This document shows, one piece after another, positions 18,045 to 27,647 of a stretch of 64,000 bases of DNA. Origin of the DNA: JBHHYN01 sp046757565 (GTDB lineage: Bacteria > Pseudomonadota > Gammaproteobacteria > Eutrophobiales > Eutrophobiaceae); NCBI GenBank assembly GCA_046757565.1, contig JBHHYN010000002.1, forward strand, positions 19,345 to 83,344. Direction: 5' to 3'. Numbering within the stretch: the first letter of the stretch is position 1; each line of letters opens with the position of its first letter. Below the pieces are notes generated by a model. That model ran no database searches, was not told where the DNA came from, and was given only the letters and a program-made list of their open reading frames with translations. A program made the position numbers and the translations under genes.

Positions 18045-19487
18045 TCAGGCGCGGGTACCGCCTACCGTCAGTTCATCAATCCGGATCGTCGGTTGGCCGA
18101 CACCAACGGGTACTGACTGGCCATCCTTGCCACAGACGCCGATCCCGGAATCGAGTTGCATATTGTTACCAACCATGGTGAGCCGGGTTAATACGTCGGG
18201 ACCGTTTCCAATGAGGGTGGCGCCTTTAATGGGTCGGGTAAGCCTGCCATGCTCGATGAGCCATGCCTGGCTGGTGCTGAAGACAAATTTACCGTTGGTG
18301 ATATCCACCTGTCCGCCGCCGAATTGTGCGGCATAAATACCCTTATCGACCGATTCGATAATCGCCTCCGGATCATGACTGCCCCCCAGCATGTATGTAT
18401 TGGTCATGCGTGGCATCGGCAGATGTGCATAGGATTCGCGCCGGCCGTTACCGGTTGGCTGCATTCCCATCAGGCGTGCGTTGAGTTTGTCCTGCATATA
18501 GTTTCGCAGTATGCCGCGTTCAATAAGCGTGGTACATTCGCTTGGCGTACCCTCATCGTCTACCGTTAAAGAGCCGCGCCGATCTATAATCGTTCCGTCA
18601 TCAACAACAGTCACTTCCGGTGTTGCAACCCGTTCGCCGATGCGGCCGGAGAAGGCAGAGGTGCCTTTACGGTTGAAATCCCCTTCCAGACCATGGCCGA
18701 TGGCTTCATGTAACAGTATTCCCGGCCAGCCGGGACCGAGAACGACGGTCATCGCGCCTGCCGGGGCGTCCACGGCTTCCAGATTGGTCAATGCCTGGTT
18801 AACGGCCTCTTCTACATAACCGGAAAGCGTGTCACCAGAGAGAAAATATTCATAGCCGAAGCGCCCTCCACCACCGTAGCCGCCTTTCTCCAGGCGGCCG
18901 TTTTGTTCCACGATTACATTCACATTAAGACGTACCAGGGGCCGTACATCGGCTGAAAAATTAGCGTCTGCATCGGCAATGAGTACGGTTGTATACTGGC
19001 CGCTCAGTGAGGTAATCACCTGTGTTACCCGTGGATCCTTTTTTCTGGCCAGCTCATCGACTGATCGTAACAGCGCTACCTTCTGTTCTGAACTGATTGA
19101 GTCGAATGGATCACTGGCTGAATAGAATGAAACGGGATTTTTCCGTTGCCACGCCTGTAACCGCCCTTCGCCACCACTCGCCGCGATGGCGCGCGCTGTT
19201 CTGGCCGCATTCGTGAGCGCCGGCAGCACGATCTCGTCGGAATAGGCGAAACCGGTCTTGTCGCCACTGATAGCGCGTACGCCGACACCCTGATCGATAC
19301 TGTGGGACCCTTCCTTGACGATGCCGTCTTCAAGTATCCATGATTCAGAGCGGGACAATTCAAAAAACAGATCGGCCTGATCGATGCCGGGCGATAGCAG
19401 TTGACCCAGTGTTTTCTGAATGTCGGTAACCTCCAGACCTACCGGGCCAAGAAGCGTTTGCTGTGCAATCTCCAGGGCGTTGTTCAT
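18045..19487 (-). CDS. tldD: TldD metalloprotease subunit
   Basis: A 480-residue TldD. The zinc-site signature HEAIGHGLEGDF and the SGRIGERVATPEV region are typical. With TldE/PmbA, which is not in this window, TldD forms a heterodimeric protease that cleaves unfolded peptides and processes microcin B17 and the CcdA antitoxin in E. coli. The start ATG 19487 follows the stop of the nitrilase-family gene by 3 bp, so the two form an operon. The 3' end faces the heptamer array. Confidence 0.97.
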   Translation of the reverse strand: MNNALEIAQQTLLGPVGLEVTDIQKTLGQLLSPGIDQADLFFELSRSESWILEDGIVKEGSHSIDQGVGVRAISGDKTGFAYSDEIVLPALTNAARTARAIAASGGEGRLQAWQRKNPVSFYSASDPFDSISSEQKVALLRSVDELARKKDPRVTQVITSLSGQYTTVLIADADANFSADVRPLVRLNVNVIVEQNGRLEKGGYGGGGRFGYEYFLSGDTLSGYVEEAVNQALTNLEAVDAPAGAMTVVLGPGWPGILLHEAIGHGLEGDFNRKGTSAFSGRIGERVATPEVTVVDDGTIIDRRGSLTVDDEGTPSECTTLIERGILRNYMQDKLNARLMGMQPTGNGRRESYAHLPMPRMTNTYMLGGSHDPEAIIESVDKGIYAAQFGGGQVDITNGKFVFSTSQAWLIEHGRLTRPIKGATLIGNGPDVLTRLTMVGNNMQLDSGIGVCGKDGQSVPVGVGQPTIRIDELTVGGTRA

Positions 19488-19490
19488 TAT

Positions 19491-20318
19491 TTACTGGATT
19501 AGTTTTTTATGCTGCAGCACCGGAAATGAGGCGCGCAACTCCTGTTGACGGCCCAGATCGAGATCCGCACACACGATGCCGGGACCTTTTTCCAGGGAAC
19601 CGAGGACCTCGCCCCAGGGATCAATAATCATGCTATGGCCCCAGGTGAAACGCTTCTCTGTATGTTGACCGCCCTGATTCGGGGCAATGACGAAACAGAG
19701 GTTTTCAATGGCGCGGGTGCGTAGCATGGTCTTCCAATGGCGCCTGCCAGTCGTTTCCGTAAAGGCCGCAGGAATAGTAATGATGGAAACATCCTGATCG
19801 ATCATATTACGGTACAGCTCGGGGAAACGGAGGTCGTAGCAGATAGACATGCCGATATTTGCAAACGGGGTCGCAGCGATGATGATATTGTTCCCGGCCA
19901 TGATAGTATTGGATTCATTGTAGGATTCATCGGATTCACTGTTAACACAGACATCAAACAGGTGCATCTTGTCGTAACGTGCAACACATTCACCTTCAGG
20001 ATTAAACAGCAAACAGCTGTTATAGATATGCTCTTCCTGTTCGCTTTCCAGCGGAATCGATCCTCCCATTAACCAGATCCCCTGCTGTCTGGCATTGTCA
20101 GCCAGAAATTCCTGTAACGGTCCGTTGCCGTAAGGTTCCCGGTAGCGCAATTTGACTGTTTCGTCATCGCTCAGGACAGGGAAGTACTCCGGAAGAACGG
20201 CCAGTTTCGCACCCTGGCCGGCTGCTTGCGCAATCAATGTCCGGGCACTGTCCAGATTTGCATCGACATCGACTGTTGAGACCATCTGAATGGCAGCGAC
20301 ACGTATCGTGTTAGTCAT
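19491..20318 (-). CDS. Carbon-nitrogen hydrolase (nitrilase family, Nit1-like amidase)
   Basis: 275 residues from ATG 20318 (MTNTIRVAAIQM); in-frame starts at 20324 and 20357 exist but would add non-homologous residues. The catalytic triad is visible: glutamate in AVLPEYFPV, lysine in YDKMHLFDV and cysteine in SICYDLRFPELYR. The family hydrolyses amides; the Nit1 subgroup is known to remove deaminated glutathione. The position directly upstream of tldD is conserved in many gammaproteobacteria. The exact substrate is inferred only from this resemblance. Confidence 0.9.
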   Translation of the reverse strand: MTNTIRVAAIQMVSTVDVDANLDSARTLIAQAAGQGAKLAVLPEYFPVLSDDETVKLRYREPYGNGPLQEFLADNARQQGIWLMGGSIPLESEQEEHIYNSCLLFNPEGECVARYDKMHLFDVCVNSESDESYNESNTIMAGNNIIIAATPFANIGMSICYDLRFPELYRNMIDQDVSIITIPAAFTETTGRRHWKTMLRTRAIENLCFVIAPNQGGQHTEKRFTWGHSMIIDPWGEVLGSLEKGPGIVCADLDLGRQQELRASFPVLQHKKLIQ

Positions 20319-20415
20319 AAGCATAGTATACGGTAGATGGGTTTCCGGATACAGCATACCGGGACTCAGGCACGATGCATGCTGGAGATTACTGTATCCC
20401 CATGACGGAATCCTT

Positions 20416-20421
20416 TATAAT
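20416..20421 (+). promoter_or_regulatory. Possible -10 box of the alaC promoter
   Basis: TATAAT, a perfect -10 hexamer, 38 bp before the GTG start of alaC in the 141-bp region shared with the divergent amidase gene. The -35 side is weak (TGTATC at a 17-bp spacing), so the call rests mainly on the -10 match and position. Confidence 0.4.
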
Positions 20422-20459
20422 CCGGTCTCCTTTGAATTCATGTTATTTTGCCAGGTCAA

Positions 20460-21659
20460 GTGAGCGAAGAATTTCCAAGAATCGAACGATTACCTCCGTA
20501 TGTGTTCAACATCGTTAATGATTTGAAGATGAAGGAGCGTCATCGTGGCGAAGATATCATTGATTTCGGTATGGGTAATCCGGACCAGCCTGCACCGGGC
20601 CACGTTGTCGATAAACTTGTCGAGGTGGCCTCCCGTAAGGATACCCACCGTTATTCCATGTCACGCGGTATTCCCAGACTGCGCAGGGCAATCTGCAACT
20701 GGTACAAACAACGCTTTGATGTCGATCTGGATGAGGAGACGGAAGCGATCGTTACCCTTGGTTCAAAGGAGGGTCTTGCGCATCTGGCCCTGGCCATCAT
20801 GGATAGAGGTGATGCAGTGCTGGTCCCCAACCCCGCCTACCCCATCCATCCATTTGGTTTTATTATCGCCGGTGCGGATGTCCGCCATGTGCCGATCGGT
20901 CCGGGTATTGATTTCTTTGCTGAATTGGAAAATGCTATTCGTAATACCTGGCCCAGGCCGAAGTTGCTGCTACTTAATTTTCCCAGCAATCCGACCACGC
21001 AATGCGTGGAGTTGCCTTTTTTTGAGAAGATCATTGAGTTTGCCGATGAATATGGAATCTGGGTCGTACAGGATCTGGCCTATGCGGATATCGTATTTGA
21101 TGGCTACCGGGCGCCTTCCATCCTGCAAGTAAATGGCGCCAAGGAACTGGCCGTGGAGTTTTTCTCTCTCTCCAAGAGTTACAATATGCCAGGTTGGCGG
21201 GTCGGCTTCATGGTCGGATCTCCAGTGCTTGTCAATGCCCTGGCAAGGCTGAAATCCTATCTGGATTATGGCATGTTTACTCCGATCCAGGTTGCGGCCA
21301 TCACTGCCCTGGAGGGCGAGCAACGGTGTGTGCTTGAAATCCGGGATCGTTACCGCAAGCGCCGGGATGTTTTATGCGATGGATTAAATTCCCTTGGTTG
21401 GGAGATAGAGAAACCCAAAGCAACCATGTTTGTGTGGGCGCCAATCCCCGAGCAGTATCGGCATCTCGGCTCGTTGGAATTTGCCAAGAAATTGCTGTTG
21501 GAGGCCAGGGTTGCCGTCTCGCCCGGGATAGGATTCGGGGAATACGGAGATAATTATGTCCGCTTTGCACTGATCGAAAATGAACACAGGACCCGCCAGG
21601 CCATAAGGGGGATACGCACCATGCTAAAGCATGATGATCTGATCGCAAACGAGGCATAA
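20460..21659 (+). CDS. alaC: AlaC-type aminotransferase (glutamate-pyruvate)
   Basis: A 399-residue fold-type I PLP enzyme. The N-terminal block PRIERLPPYVFNI and RGEDIIDFGMGNPD match E. coli AlaC closely; SLSKSYNMPGWRVGF carries the PLP lysine. AlaC makes alanine from pyruvate and glutamate. GTG 20460 is preferred over TTG 20448 because AGGT lies just upstream and the alignment fits. The gene stands before hom and thrC, as in many gammaproteobacteria, which led older annotations to call it an aspartate aminotransferase. Confidence 0.93.
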   Translation: MSEEFPRIERLPPYVFNIVNDLKMKERHRGEDIIDFGMGNPDQPAPGHVVDKLVEVASRKDTHRYSMSRGIPRLRRAICNWYKQRFDVDLDEETEAIVTLGSKEGLAHLALAIMDRGDAVLVPNPAYPIHPFGFIIAGADVRHVPIGPGIDFFAELENAIRNTWPRPKLLLLNFPSNPTTQCVELPFFEKIIEFADEYGIWVVQDLAYADIVFDGYRAPSILQVNGAKELAVEFFSLSKSYNMPGWRVGFMVGSPVLVNALARLKSYLDYGMFTPIQVAAITALEGEQRCVLEIRDRYRKRRDVLCDGLNSLGWEIEKPKATMFVWAPIPEQYRHLGSLEFAKKLLLEARVAVSPGIGFGEYGDNYVRFALIENEHRTRQAIRGIRTMLKHDDLIANEA

Positions 21660-21708
21660 CGCCGAACCGTTATTCGTTTCCTGATCCCTCTGTACGAACA
21701 GCTAAATA

Positions 21709-21750
21709 GAACCTTGAACCTTGAACGTTGAACGTTGAACCAGGAACCTT
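21709..21750. repeat. (GAACCTT)6 heptamer array upstream of hom
   Basis: Six 7-bp units: GAACCTT twice, GAACGTT twice, GAACCAG and GAACCTT. The array ends 6 bp before the hom ATG, and the only Shine-Dalgarno-like sequence (AGGAA, 21742-21746) is made by the variant fifth unit and the start of the sixth. Confidence 0.9.
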
Positions 21751-21756
21751 GACATC

Positions 21757-23070
21757 ATGGATCCAGTAAAAGTTGGTTTGTTGGGTTTAGGAACCGTAGG
21801 CGGTGGCACGGTAACTGTGTTGACCCGTAATGCCGATGAGATCACACGCCGTGCCGGCCGTGGTATACGCATCAGTCATGCCGCGGCAAAGGAGTATGAT
21901 GCGGATGCCATATCGGGATTGGACCAAATCGACAGGATCACGGACGATGCCTTCGATGTAGTCAATAACCCCGAGGTGGAAATTATTATCGAACTGATTG
22001 GAGGTTACTCACCAGCCCTGGATTTGGTACTCAAGGCCATAGACAATGGCAAGCATGTGGTGACCGCCAACAAGGCGCTGATTGCCAAACATGGCAACGA
22101 GATCTTTGCCGCCGCTCAGGAGAGGGATGTCATGGTGGCCTTTGAGGCGGCCGTAGCCGGGGGTATCCCCATCATCAAGGCGGTGCGCGAAGGGCTTGCG
22201 GCAAATGAGATTGAATGGGCAGCGGGCATCATCAATGGCACCGGCAATTTTATCCTCACCGAGATGCGGGAGAAAAGCCGGGATTTCAGTGACGTTCTTA
22301 AAGAGGCCCAGTCCCTGGGTTATGCCGAGGCCGATCCCACATTCGATGTGGAAGGTATCGACGCCGCCCATAAGCTTACTATTCTCAGTTCCATTGCCTT
22401 CGGTATTCCGCTGCAATTGGAGAAGACCTATACCGAGGGAATCAGCGGCATCGAGCAGCAGGATGTTGCCTACGCAGACGAACTAGGTTACCGCATCAAG
22501 CATCTGGGTATTACGCGTAAGACCGATAACGGCATAGAGTTACGTGTCCATCCCACCCTTATCCCCGAACGGCGTCTGATCGCTCACGTAGACGGTGTCA
22601 TGAATGCCGTGCAGGTAAAAGGCGATGCGGTCGGGCCGACCTTGTATTATGGCGCCGGTGCCGGTTCGCTGCCTACGGCCTCGGCGGTGGTGGCGGACCT
22701 GGTGGATGTGACGCGGGCGTTGACTTCGGATCCTGAGAATCGCGTTCCCCATCTTGCCTTCCAGCCCCATGCCCTGGCCGACACCCGGGTCCTCCCTATG
22801 GAGGAGGTGGAGACCGCCTGCTATCTGCGCATGCAGGTTGTGGATCGTCCCGGTGTCCTCGCCGAGGTGACCCGGATACTGGGCGATCTGGAGATCAGTA
22901 TCGAGGCCATCATTCAAAAGGAGCCAATGGCGGGTGCGAGCCATGTGCCGGTTATATTCCTCACGCAGCGCATTCAGGAAAAGAATATGAATGCAGCCAT
23001 CCGGGGGATCGAGAAGTTGAACAGTATTGACGGCCGCGTCGTGCGTATACGGCGGGAGAGTCTGGAGTAG
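21757..23070 (+). CDS. hom: Homoserine dehydrogenase
   Basis: A 437-residue NAD(P)-dependent enzyme that reduces aspartate semialdehyde to homoserine for threonine and methionine synthesis. It has the nucleotide-binding GLLGLGTVGGGTV (7-19), the catalytic block NGTGNFILTEM and a C-terminal ACT domain (VDRPGVLAEVTRILGDLEI, about 365-437), the usual site of threonine feedback. It is monofunctional, not fused to aspartokinase. thrC follows after 17 bp. Confidence 0.98.
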   Translation: MDPVKVGLLGLGTVGGGTVTVLTRNADEITRRAGRGIRISHAAAKEYDADAISGLDQIDRITDDAFDVVNNPEVEIIIELIGGYSPALDLVLKAIDNGKHVVTANKALIAKHGNEIFAAAQERDVMVAFEAAVAGGIPIIKAVREGLAANEIEWAAGIINGTGNFILTEMREKSRDFSDVLKEAQSLGYAEADPTFDVEGIDAAHKLTILSSIAFGIPLQLEKTYTEGISGIEQQDVAYADELGYRIKHLGITRKTDNGIELRVHPTLIPERRLIAHVDGVMNAVQVKGDAVGPTLYYGAGAGSLPTASAVVADLVDVTRALTSDPENRVPHLAFQPHALADTRVLPMEEVETACYLRMQVVDRPGVLAEVTRILGDLEISIEAIIQKEPMAGASHVPVIFLTQRIQEKNMNAAIRGIEKLNSIDGRVVRIRRESLE

Positions 23071-23087
23071 GAAGGCGATGCATCATT

Positions 23088-24218
23088 ATGACAAGACCTC
23101 AATATTATACAGGACTTATAGAACGTTACCGTAACCGCTTACCCATTGATGATGAAGCACGGGTTATCAGTCTGGGTGAGGGCAATACTCCGCTTATCCG
23201 CCTGCACAATATCCCTTCGTTGTTCGATAAGGAAATCGAGATCTATGTTAAATACGAGGGCCTGAATCCGACCGGCTCCTTCAAGGACAGGGGTATGACC
23301 ATGGCCGTGACACAGGCCTGCGCAGCGGGATCGCGGGCGATCATCTGCGCCTCGACCGGTAATACTTCGGCCTCGGCCGCCGCCTATGCCGCCCGTGCCG
23401 GGATTACGGCGTTTGTGGTGATCCCGGATGGCAAGATCGCCCTGGGCAAACTTGCCCAGGCGATGATGGAAGGTGCGGTGGTCATTCAAATCAAGGGGAA
23501 TTTCGATGACGGTATGCGTCTGGTCAAGGAGGTAGCGGAGCACGCCCCCGTAACTATTGTGAACTCGATCAATCCCTATCGCCTGCAGGGACAGAAAACC
23601 GCTGCCTTCGAGGTAATCGATGAACTGGGAAGGGCGCCTGATTTTCATTGTCTACCGGTCGGTAATGCCGGCAATATTACCGCTTACTGGATTGGATACA
23701 GTGAATATGCGTGTACCGATACAAAGGCGTGTCTCTATTGTCGGGGAGTGTGCCGCTACCGGCAGGAGGCATTAGTCAACGGACGCCCGAAGATGCTGGG
23801 TTATCAGGCCAGCGGTGCAGCGCCTTTTCTGCGCGGGCAGATGGTTGATGAACCGGAAACCGTGGCCACGGCAATTCGTATCGGGCACCCCCAGTCATGG
23901 GACCTGGCCTGGCATGCCAGCCGGGAATCCGGTGGCTGGTTCGATGAATTTTCCGATGCAGAAATCCTGTCAGTCCAGAAGCTGTTGGCTGAAAAGGAAG
24001 GTATTTTCTGCGAGCCGGCCTCGGCGGTTTCTGTGGCCGGGGCGATACGGGACATTGAACGGGATCGTATCCCGGAGCATAGCTGCGTCGTCTGTACCTT
24101 GACGGGACATGGCTTGAAAGATCCGGATACGGCGATAAAACAGAGTACCGCGCCGATGTTAAAGGTTGCGGCCACACTTGCTGAGGTCAAACAGGCCCTG
24201 CTCGATAATATTCCGTGA
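23088..24218 (+). CDS. thrC: Threonine synthase with a four-cysteine insertion
   Basis: A 376-residue PLP enzyme (short, B. subtilis-like type) that turns O-phosphohomoserine into threonine. PLP lysine K66 lies in GSFKDRGM; the phosphate loop is NAGNITAYW (193-201). Between YSEYA and GRPKMLGYQASGAAP there is an extra stretch of about 15-20 residues with four cysteines, C209, C215, C218 and C222 (CTDTKACLYCRGVC). The usual family sequence has a short loop there. The spacing C-x5-C-x2-C-x3-C could bind zinc or an Fe-S cluster. The gene is in an operon with hom. Confidence 0.96.
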   Translation: MTRPQYYTGLIERYRNRLPIDDEARVISLGEGNTPLIRLHNIPSLFDKEIEIYVKYEGLNPTGSFKDRGMTMAVTQACAAGSRAIICASTGNTSASAAAYAARAGITAFVVIPDGKIALGKLAQAMMEGAVVIQIKGNFDDGMRLVKEVAEHAPVTIVNSINPYRLQGQKTAAFEVIDELGRAPDFHCLPVGNAGNITAYWIGYSEYACTDTKACLYCRGVCRYRQEALVNGRPKMLGYQASGAAPFLRGQMVDEPETVATAIRIGHPQSWDLAWHASRESGGWFDEFSDAEILSVQKLLAEKEGIFCEPASAVSVAGAIRDIERDRIPEHSCVVCTLTGHGLKDPDTAIKQSTAPMLKVAATLAEVKQALLDNIP

Positions 24219-24272
24219 ACGGAAAGGTGGAATCCGTGGTCCGGCCATCATCACCCGGGCAACGCAGCCCGC

Positions 24273-25292
24273 ATGGGTAAGCTGACTATTCTGATCCCGG
24301 GTCTGTTTGGTCCCTTTCAAGGGGTGACAAAGGAGGATGTTCCCCGCTTCCCTGCACTGGAATCATTGTTGGCGAAAGCCGGCAGGAAAAGGCGGATCGG
24401 CAGCACGTTTTATACATCGCTCTGTCATCTGTTCGGCCTGGAGAAATTTCCGGGTCAGGATCTGCCGGTCGCGGCCCTGACCCGTCTGCTCGATGATCAG
24501 GAACGGCCTGAGGGGATCTGGACGCGTATTGACCCGGTTCATCTGAGCGCCGGCAGGGAAGGGTTAACGCTGATGGACGCCACTCTGTTTACCCTCAGCC
24601 AGCACGATGCCATCATATTGGGCGCCCCGTTAAAACAGCTCTTTGCCGGTCAGGGCTGGATGTTTGAAATCCCCGTAGCCAAGCGCTGGTATCTGCGCGT
24701 TAAGGAGCATCCAGAGATAACTACTACCGAGATTAACGAAGCTGCCGGCCGCAGTGTTCAGCCACTCATGCCTGCCGGTGCAGGGCAAATGGGCTGGGCC
24801 CGGTTACTCAATGAGGCGCAGATGCTGTTGCATGACAGCGAGGTCAATCGTGAACGGGAAAAACGGGGAGAACTGACCATTAACAGCCTGTGGCTGTGGG
24901 GCATCGGTCAACTACCGGAAATCCTTCCAAGAAAGTGGTCGATGCTGATCAGCGATGACCCCGTCGCGCAGGGGCTCGCGATGTTATCGGGGACGCCTTT
25001 TACAAGTTTGCAAATTGATGCTGAAGAAATCATCCATGGCGCCGATAACACAGGCGAGGTACTCATTGTTATCGTAACGGCACAGGCCCATTCCAGTTAT
25101 GGGGATTTCTGTGCCTGGCGGAGGGAACTCGAAGACCTTGAACACCACTGGTTTACACCGATAGTGAAGGCCCTGGAAGAAGACAGGATGAAGCAACTGA
25201 CTATCCTTACGAATAATAACGAGTTTACCTGTACCAGGCGGACATTATTGAAATTCTGGCGGCGGCAGCGGAGATTACTGGATTATGAATAA
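24273..25292 (+). CDS. RpfE-type phosphoglycerate mutase-related protein
   Basis: A 339-residue protein of the group annotated as phosphoglycerate-independent mutase-related, regulatory protein RpfE type (COG4255). It begins KLTILIPGLFGP and contains TLMDATLFTLSQHDAIILGAP and NSLWLWGIGQLP. The fold is related to the alkaline phosphatase/phosphomutase superfamily, but the metal-binding residues of an active mutase are not evident. Its biochemical role is not known. It usually lies between the threonine genes and recJ, as here. Confidence 0.8.
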   Translation: MGKLTILIPGLFGPFQGVTKEDVPRFPALESLLAKAGRKRRIGSTFYTSLCHLFGLEKFPGQDLPVAALTRLLDDQERPEGIWTRIDPVHLSAGREGLTLMDATLFTLSQHDAIILGAPLKQLFAGQGWMFEIPVAKRWYLRVKEHPEITTTEINEAAGRSVQPLMPAGAGQMGWARLLNEAQMLLHDSEVNREREKRGELTINSLWLWGIGQLPEILPRKWSMLISDDPVAQGLAMLSGTPFTSLQIDAEEIIHGADNTGEVLIVIVTAQAHSSYGDFCAWRRELEDLEHHWFTPIVKALEEDRMKQLTILTNNNEFTCTRRTLLKFWRRQRRLLDYE

Positions 25293-25339
25293 TAGTCTGT
25301 CGAACATAGAACGGCATAGGCCATAATGGAGGAAAATTT

Positions 25340-25735
25340 GTGAGTACGGATCTTAATCCCACGATGGCCAACAAGGCTATCCTGATCGTTGATGACCAGG
25401 GGTATTTACGCCAATTGATAAGGACTTCTCTGGGATCACAAGGATTTACCAACCTTATGGAGGCCAGTGATGGTATGAATGCCTCCAGAATGCTGGAAAA
25501 GAACAAGGTAGACCTTGTTATTTGTGACTGGGAGATGCCAAATATGGACGGCATGGAACTGTTCGCGGACCTGCAGAAAAAAACAGGACTCAAGGATACG
25601 CCTTTTATCCTGCTCACAAAGCATGGGGATAAAGGTAAAGTAACCAGGGCCATTGGCGCCGGCATTAAAAATTATATCGTCAAGCCGTTTACGCCGGAGA
25701 TTATTATCGGTAAGGTGATGGATATATTACAGTGA
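25340..25735 (+). CDS. CheY-like single-domain receiver
   Basis: A 131-residue receiver with D25-D26 (ILIVDDQGY), phospho-acceptor in VICDWEMPNMDG, T in LLTKHG and K in YIVKPFTP. It starts at GTG 25340 with a clear GGAGG (25328-25332) 7 bases upstream. It resembles chemotaxis-type CheY proteins (WEMPNMDG), but no kinase or che gene is adjacent. The orphan receiver may serve one of the kinases elsewhere in the signalling block. Confidence 0.92.
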   Translation: MSTDLNPTMANKAILIVDDQGYLRQLIRTSLGSQGFTNLMEASDGMNASRMLEKNKVDLVICDWEMPNMDGMELFADLQKKTGLKDTPFILLTKHGDKGKVTRAIGAGIKNYIVKPFTPEIIIGKVMDILQ

Positions 25736-25757
25736 CGCCATAGAAAGAGGGCGAGGC

Positions 25758-25806
25758 AGTCGGGAGTGGAGAGTCATGGGTCCTGAGTCAAGAGTCGGGA
25801 GTCATG
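25758..25806. repeat. Heptamer array of the AGTCNNG type
   Basis: Seven 7-bp units in phase: AGTCGGG, AGTGGAG, AGTCATG, GGTCCTG, AGTCAAG, AGTCGGG and AGTCATG. The sequence differs from the GAACCCA family, but the period is the same. It is located between the receiver gene and recJ. Confidence 0.85.
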
Positions 25807-25897
25807 GCGGCTAGTTTTTGAACAATCACACAACTCAAGGCTTATGAGCCGTGATGCATGATTCACTGAATAGGCTTCATGTTTAATATTTCACGGC

Positions 25898-25903
25898 TAT
25901 AAT
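25898..25903 (+). promoter_or_regulatory. Possible -10 box of recJ
   Basis: TATAAT ends 8 bases before the recJ ATG (25912). If used, transcription would start around 25909-25911 and the message would be almost leaderless. No good -35 is seen at 17 bp (CTTCAT), so this remains tentative. Confidence 0.35.
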
Positions 25904-25911
25904 GGCGCGCC

Positions 25912-27636
25912 ATGCCGAGGTCCATCGTCCGCCGAAACTTATCCGATAACTGTACTCTTCCCGACTCACTCCATCCTGTCCTGCGCAGGATATACAGTGC
26001 CCGCAATGTTACCCACCCGGAGCAACTGGATTATTCTCTGGAGGGTCTGCTGCCCTATCATGCGTTGCAGGGCATTGACCCGGCCGTGGCACTTCTGGTG
26101 GATGCATTGGAGCATGAAAAACGGATACTGATCGTTGCGGATTTCGATGCAGATGGCGCGACCGGTTGTGCACTGGGTATACGCGGGTTGACAGCGATGG
26201 GGGCTGCGGACTTGCACTATGTTGTCCCCAGCCGGTTTGAGTTTGGTTACGGTCTCAGTCCGGAGATCGTGGAGGTTGCCGCCGCACGCAAGCCGGACCT
26301 GCTCATTACGGTCGACAACGGTATTTCCAGTGTCGAGGGCGTGTACGTGGCCAGGGCGAAAGGGATGCAGGTGCTCATTACGGATCACCACCTGCCCGGC
26401 AAACAGTTACCGGATGCCGATGCTATCGTCAATCCTAATCAGCAGGGTGATACGTTCCCCAGCAAGTGCCTGGCGGGCGTGGGAGTGATGTTTTATGTGC
26501 TCGCTGCCCTGAGAGCGCATCTGCGGGAGGAAGGCTGGTTTGCAAGGCGCCATGTACGGGAGCCGAATCTCGCTGCCTTACTGGATCTGGTGGCCCTGGG
26601 TACTGTCACCGATATCGTTCCGCTGGATCGGAATAACCGTATACTGGTCGCGCAGGGCCTGGAACGCATTCGTTGTGGCCGTTGCGTTCCCGGGATCAAG
26701 GCCCTGTTGAATGTTGCAAACCGGTCCGCCTCCAGGGTAACGGCCGGTGATCTGGGTTTTGTCATCGGACCGCGTCTGAATGCGGCAGGCAGACTGACTG
26801 ACATGTCTCTGGGTATCGAATCCCTGTTATGTGACGATGACGCACAGGCCTTGACGATAGCTGCTACGTTGGATGGACTTAACCGCGAACGGCGGGAGAT
26901 TCAGCAAGAAATGCAGACGCTGGCGGAGACGCAAATGCCGCTTCTGGACGATAAAAACAGCCCGCCCATGGGACTATGCCTCCATGACGCAACGTGGCAT
27001 CAAGGCGTTGTCGGTATCCTCGCTTCAAGGATTAAAGATAAGTGGCATCGTCCCGTCGTTGCCTTTGCCAAAGACCATGATGGTTTGCTCAAGGGATCGG
27101 GACGTTCCGTTACCGGGGTGCACTTTCGGGATGCGCTGGACGCCATTGCCACGCGTGAGCCCGGTTTGATTGTCAAATTTGGTGGCCATGCCATGGCGGC
27201 GGGATTAACGATCCATGAGAAAAATTTCATACGCTTCAAGAATGCATTCGAGGGGGAGATGCAACGGCATCTCTCTGCGGATAACCTGCAGGGCACCCTG
27301 TACAGCGATGGAGAGTTGAGTGCCGAATACATCAGCCTGTCACTGGCTGAAGCCATTTATCTGGGAGGGCCATGGGGACAGGGATTCCCCGAGCCTCTGT
27401 TCGATGGATTGTTCGAGATTGTGGAGCGCCGCATTGTCGCAGGCCGGCATTTGAAAATGATTCTCAAACTACCCGGATCAGAGGATGATTATGATGCCAT
27501 CGCTTTTTTCACAATCGACGAGGAGTGGCCCGACCCGGTCGATCGTGTGCAACTCGCCTATCGTTTGGTTATTAATAAATATCGCGGCCACAGCAGGCTG
27601 CAACTGCTCGTCGAACATGTTGAGCCGGTAACATAA
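25912..27636 (+). CDS. recJ: Single-stranded-DNA-specific exonuclease RecJ
   Basis: A 574-residue 5'-3' exonuclease of the DHH family, acting in the RecF recombination pathway and mismatch repair. Motifs in order: VADFDADGATG, ITVDNGIS, the DHH motif in ITDHHLPG, a GxRLNAAGR block (GPRLNAAGRL) and the DHHA1 signature FGGHAMAAGL. Length is normal. No usable ribosome-binding site is obvious before the ATG. It is convergent with the GGDEF gene, 11 bp apart. Confidence 0.97.
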   Translation: MPRSIVRRNLSDNCTLPDSLHPVLRRIYSARNVTHPEQLDYSLEGLLPYHALQGIDPAVALLVDALEHEKRILIVADFDADGATGCALGIRGLTAMGAADLHYVVPSRFEFGYGLSPEIVEVAAARKPDLLITVDNGISSVEGVYVARAKGMQVLITDHHLPGKQLPDADAIVNPNQQGDTFPSKCLAGVGVMFYVLAALRAHLREEGWFARRHVREPNLAALLDLVALGTVTDIVPLDRNNRILVAQGLERIRCGRCVPGIKALLNVANRSASRVTAGDLGFVIGPRLNAAGRLTDMSLGIESLLCDDDAQALTIAATLDGLNRERREIQQEMQTLAETQMPLLDDKNSPPMGLCLHDATWHQGVVGILASRIKDKWHRPVVAFAKDHDGLLKGSGRSVTGVHFRDALDAIATREPGLIVKFGGHAMAAGLTIHEKNFIRFKNAFEGEMQRHLSADNLQGTLYSDGELSAEYISLSLAEAIYLGGPWGQGFPEPLFDGLFEIVERRIVAGRHLKMILKLPGSEDDYDAIAFFTIDEEWPDPVDRVQLAYRLVINKYRGHSRLQLLVEHVEPVT

Positions 27637-27647
27637 AAAATAGTTAT

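Noticed and set aside
20545..21132. 195-codon open frame overlapping alaC
   Set aside because: Shifted frame within a confident gene; composition is not protein-like.
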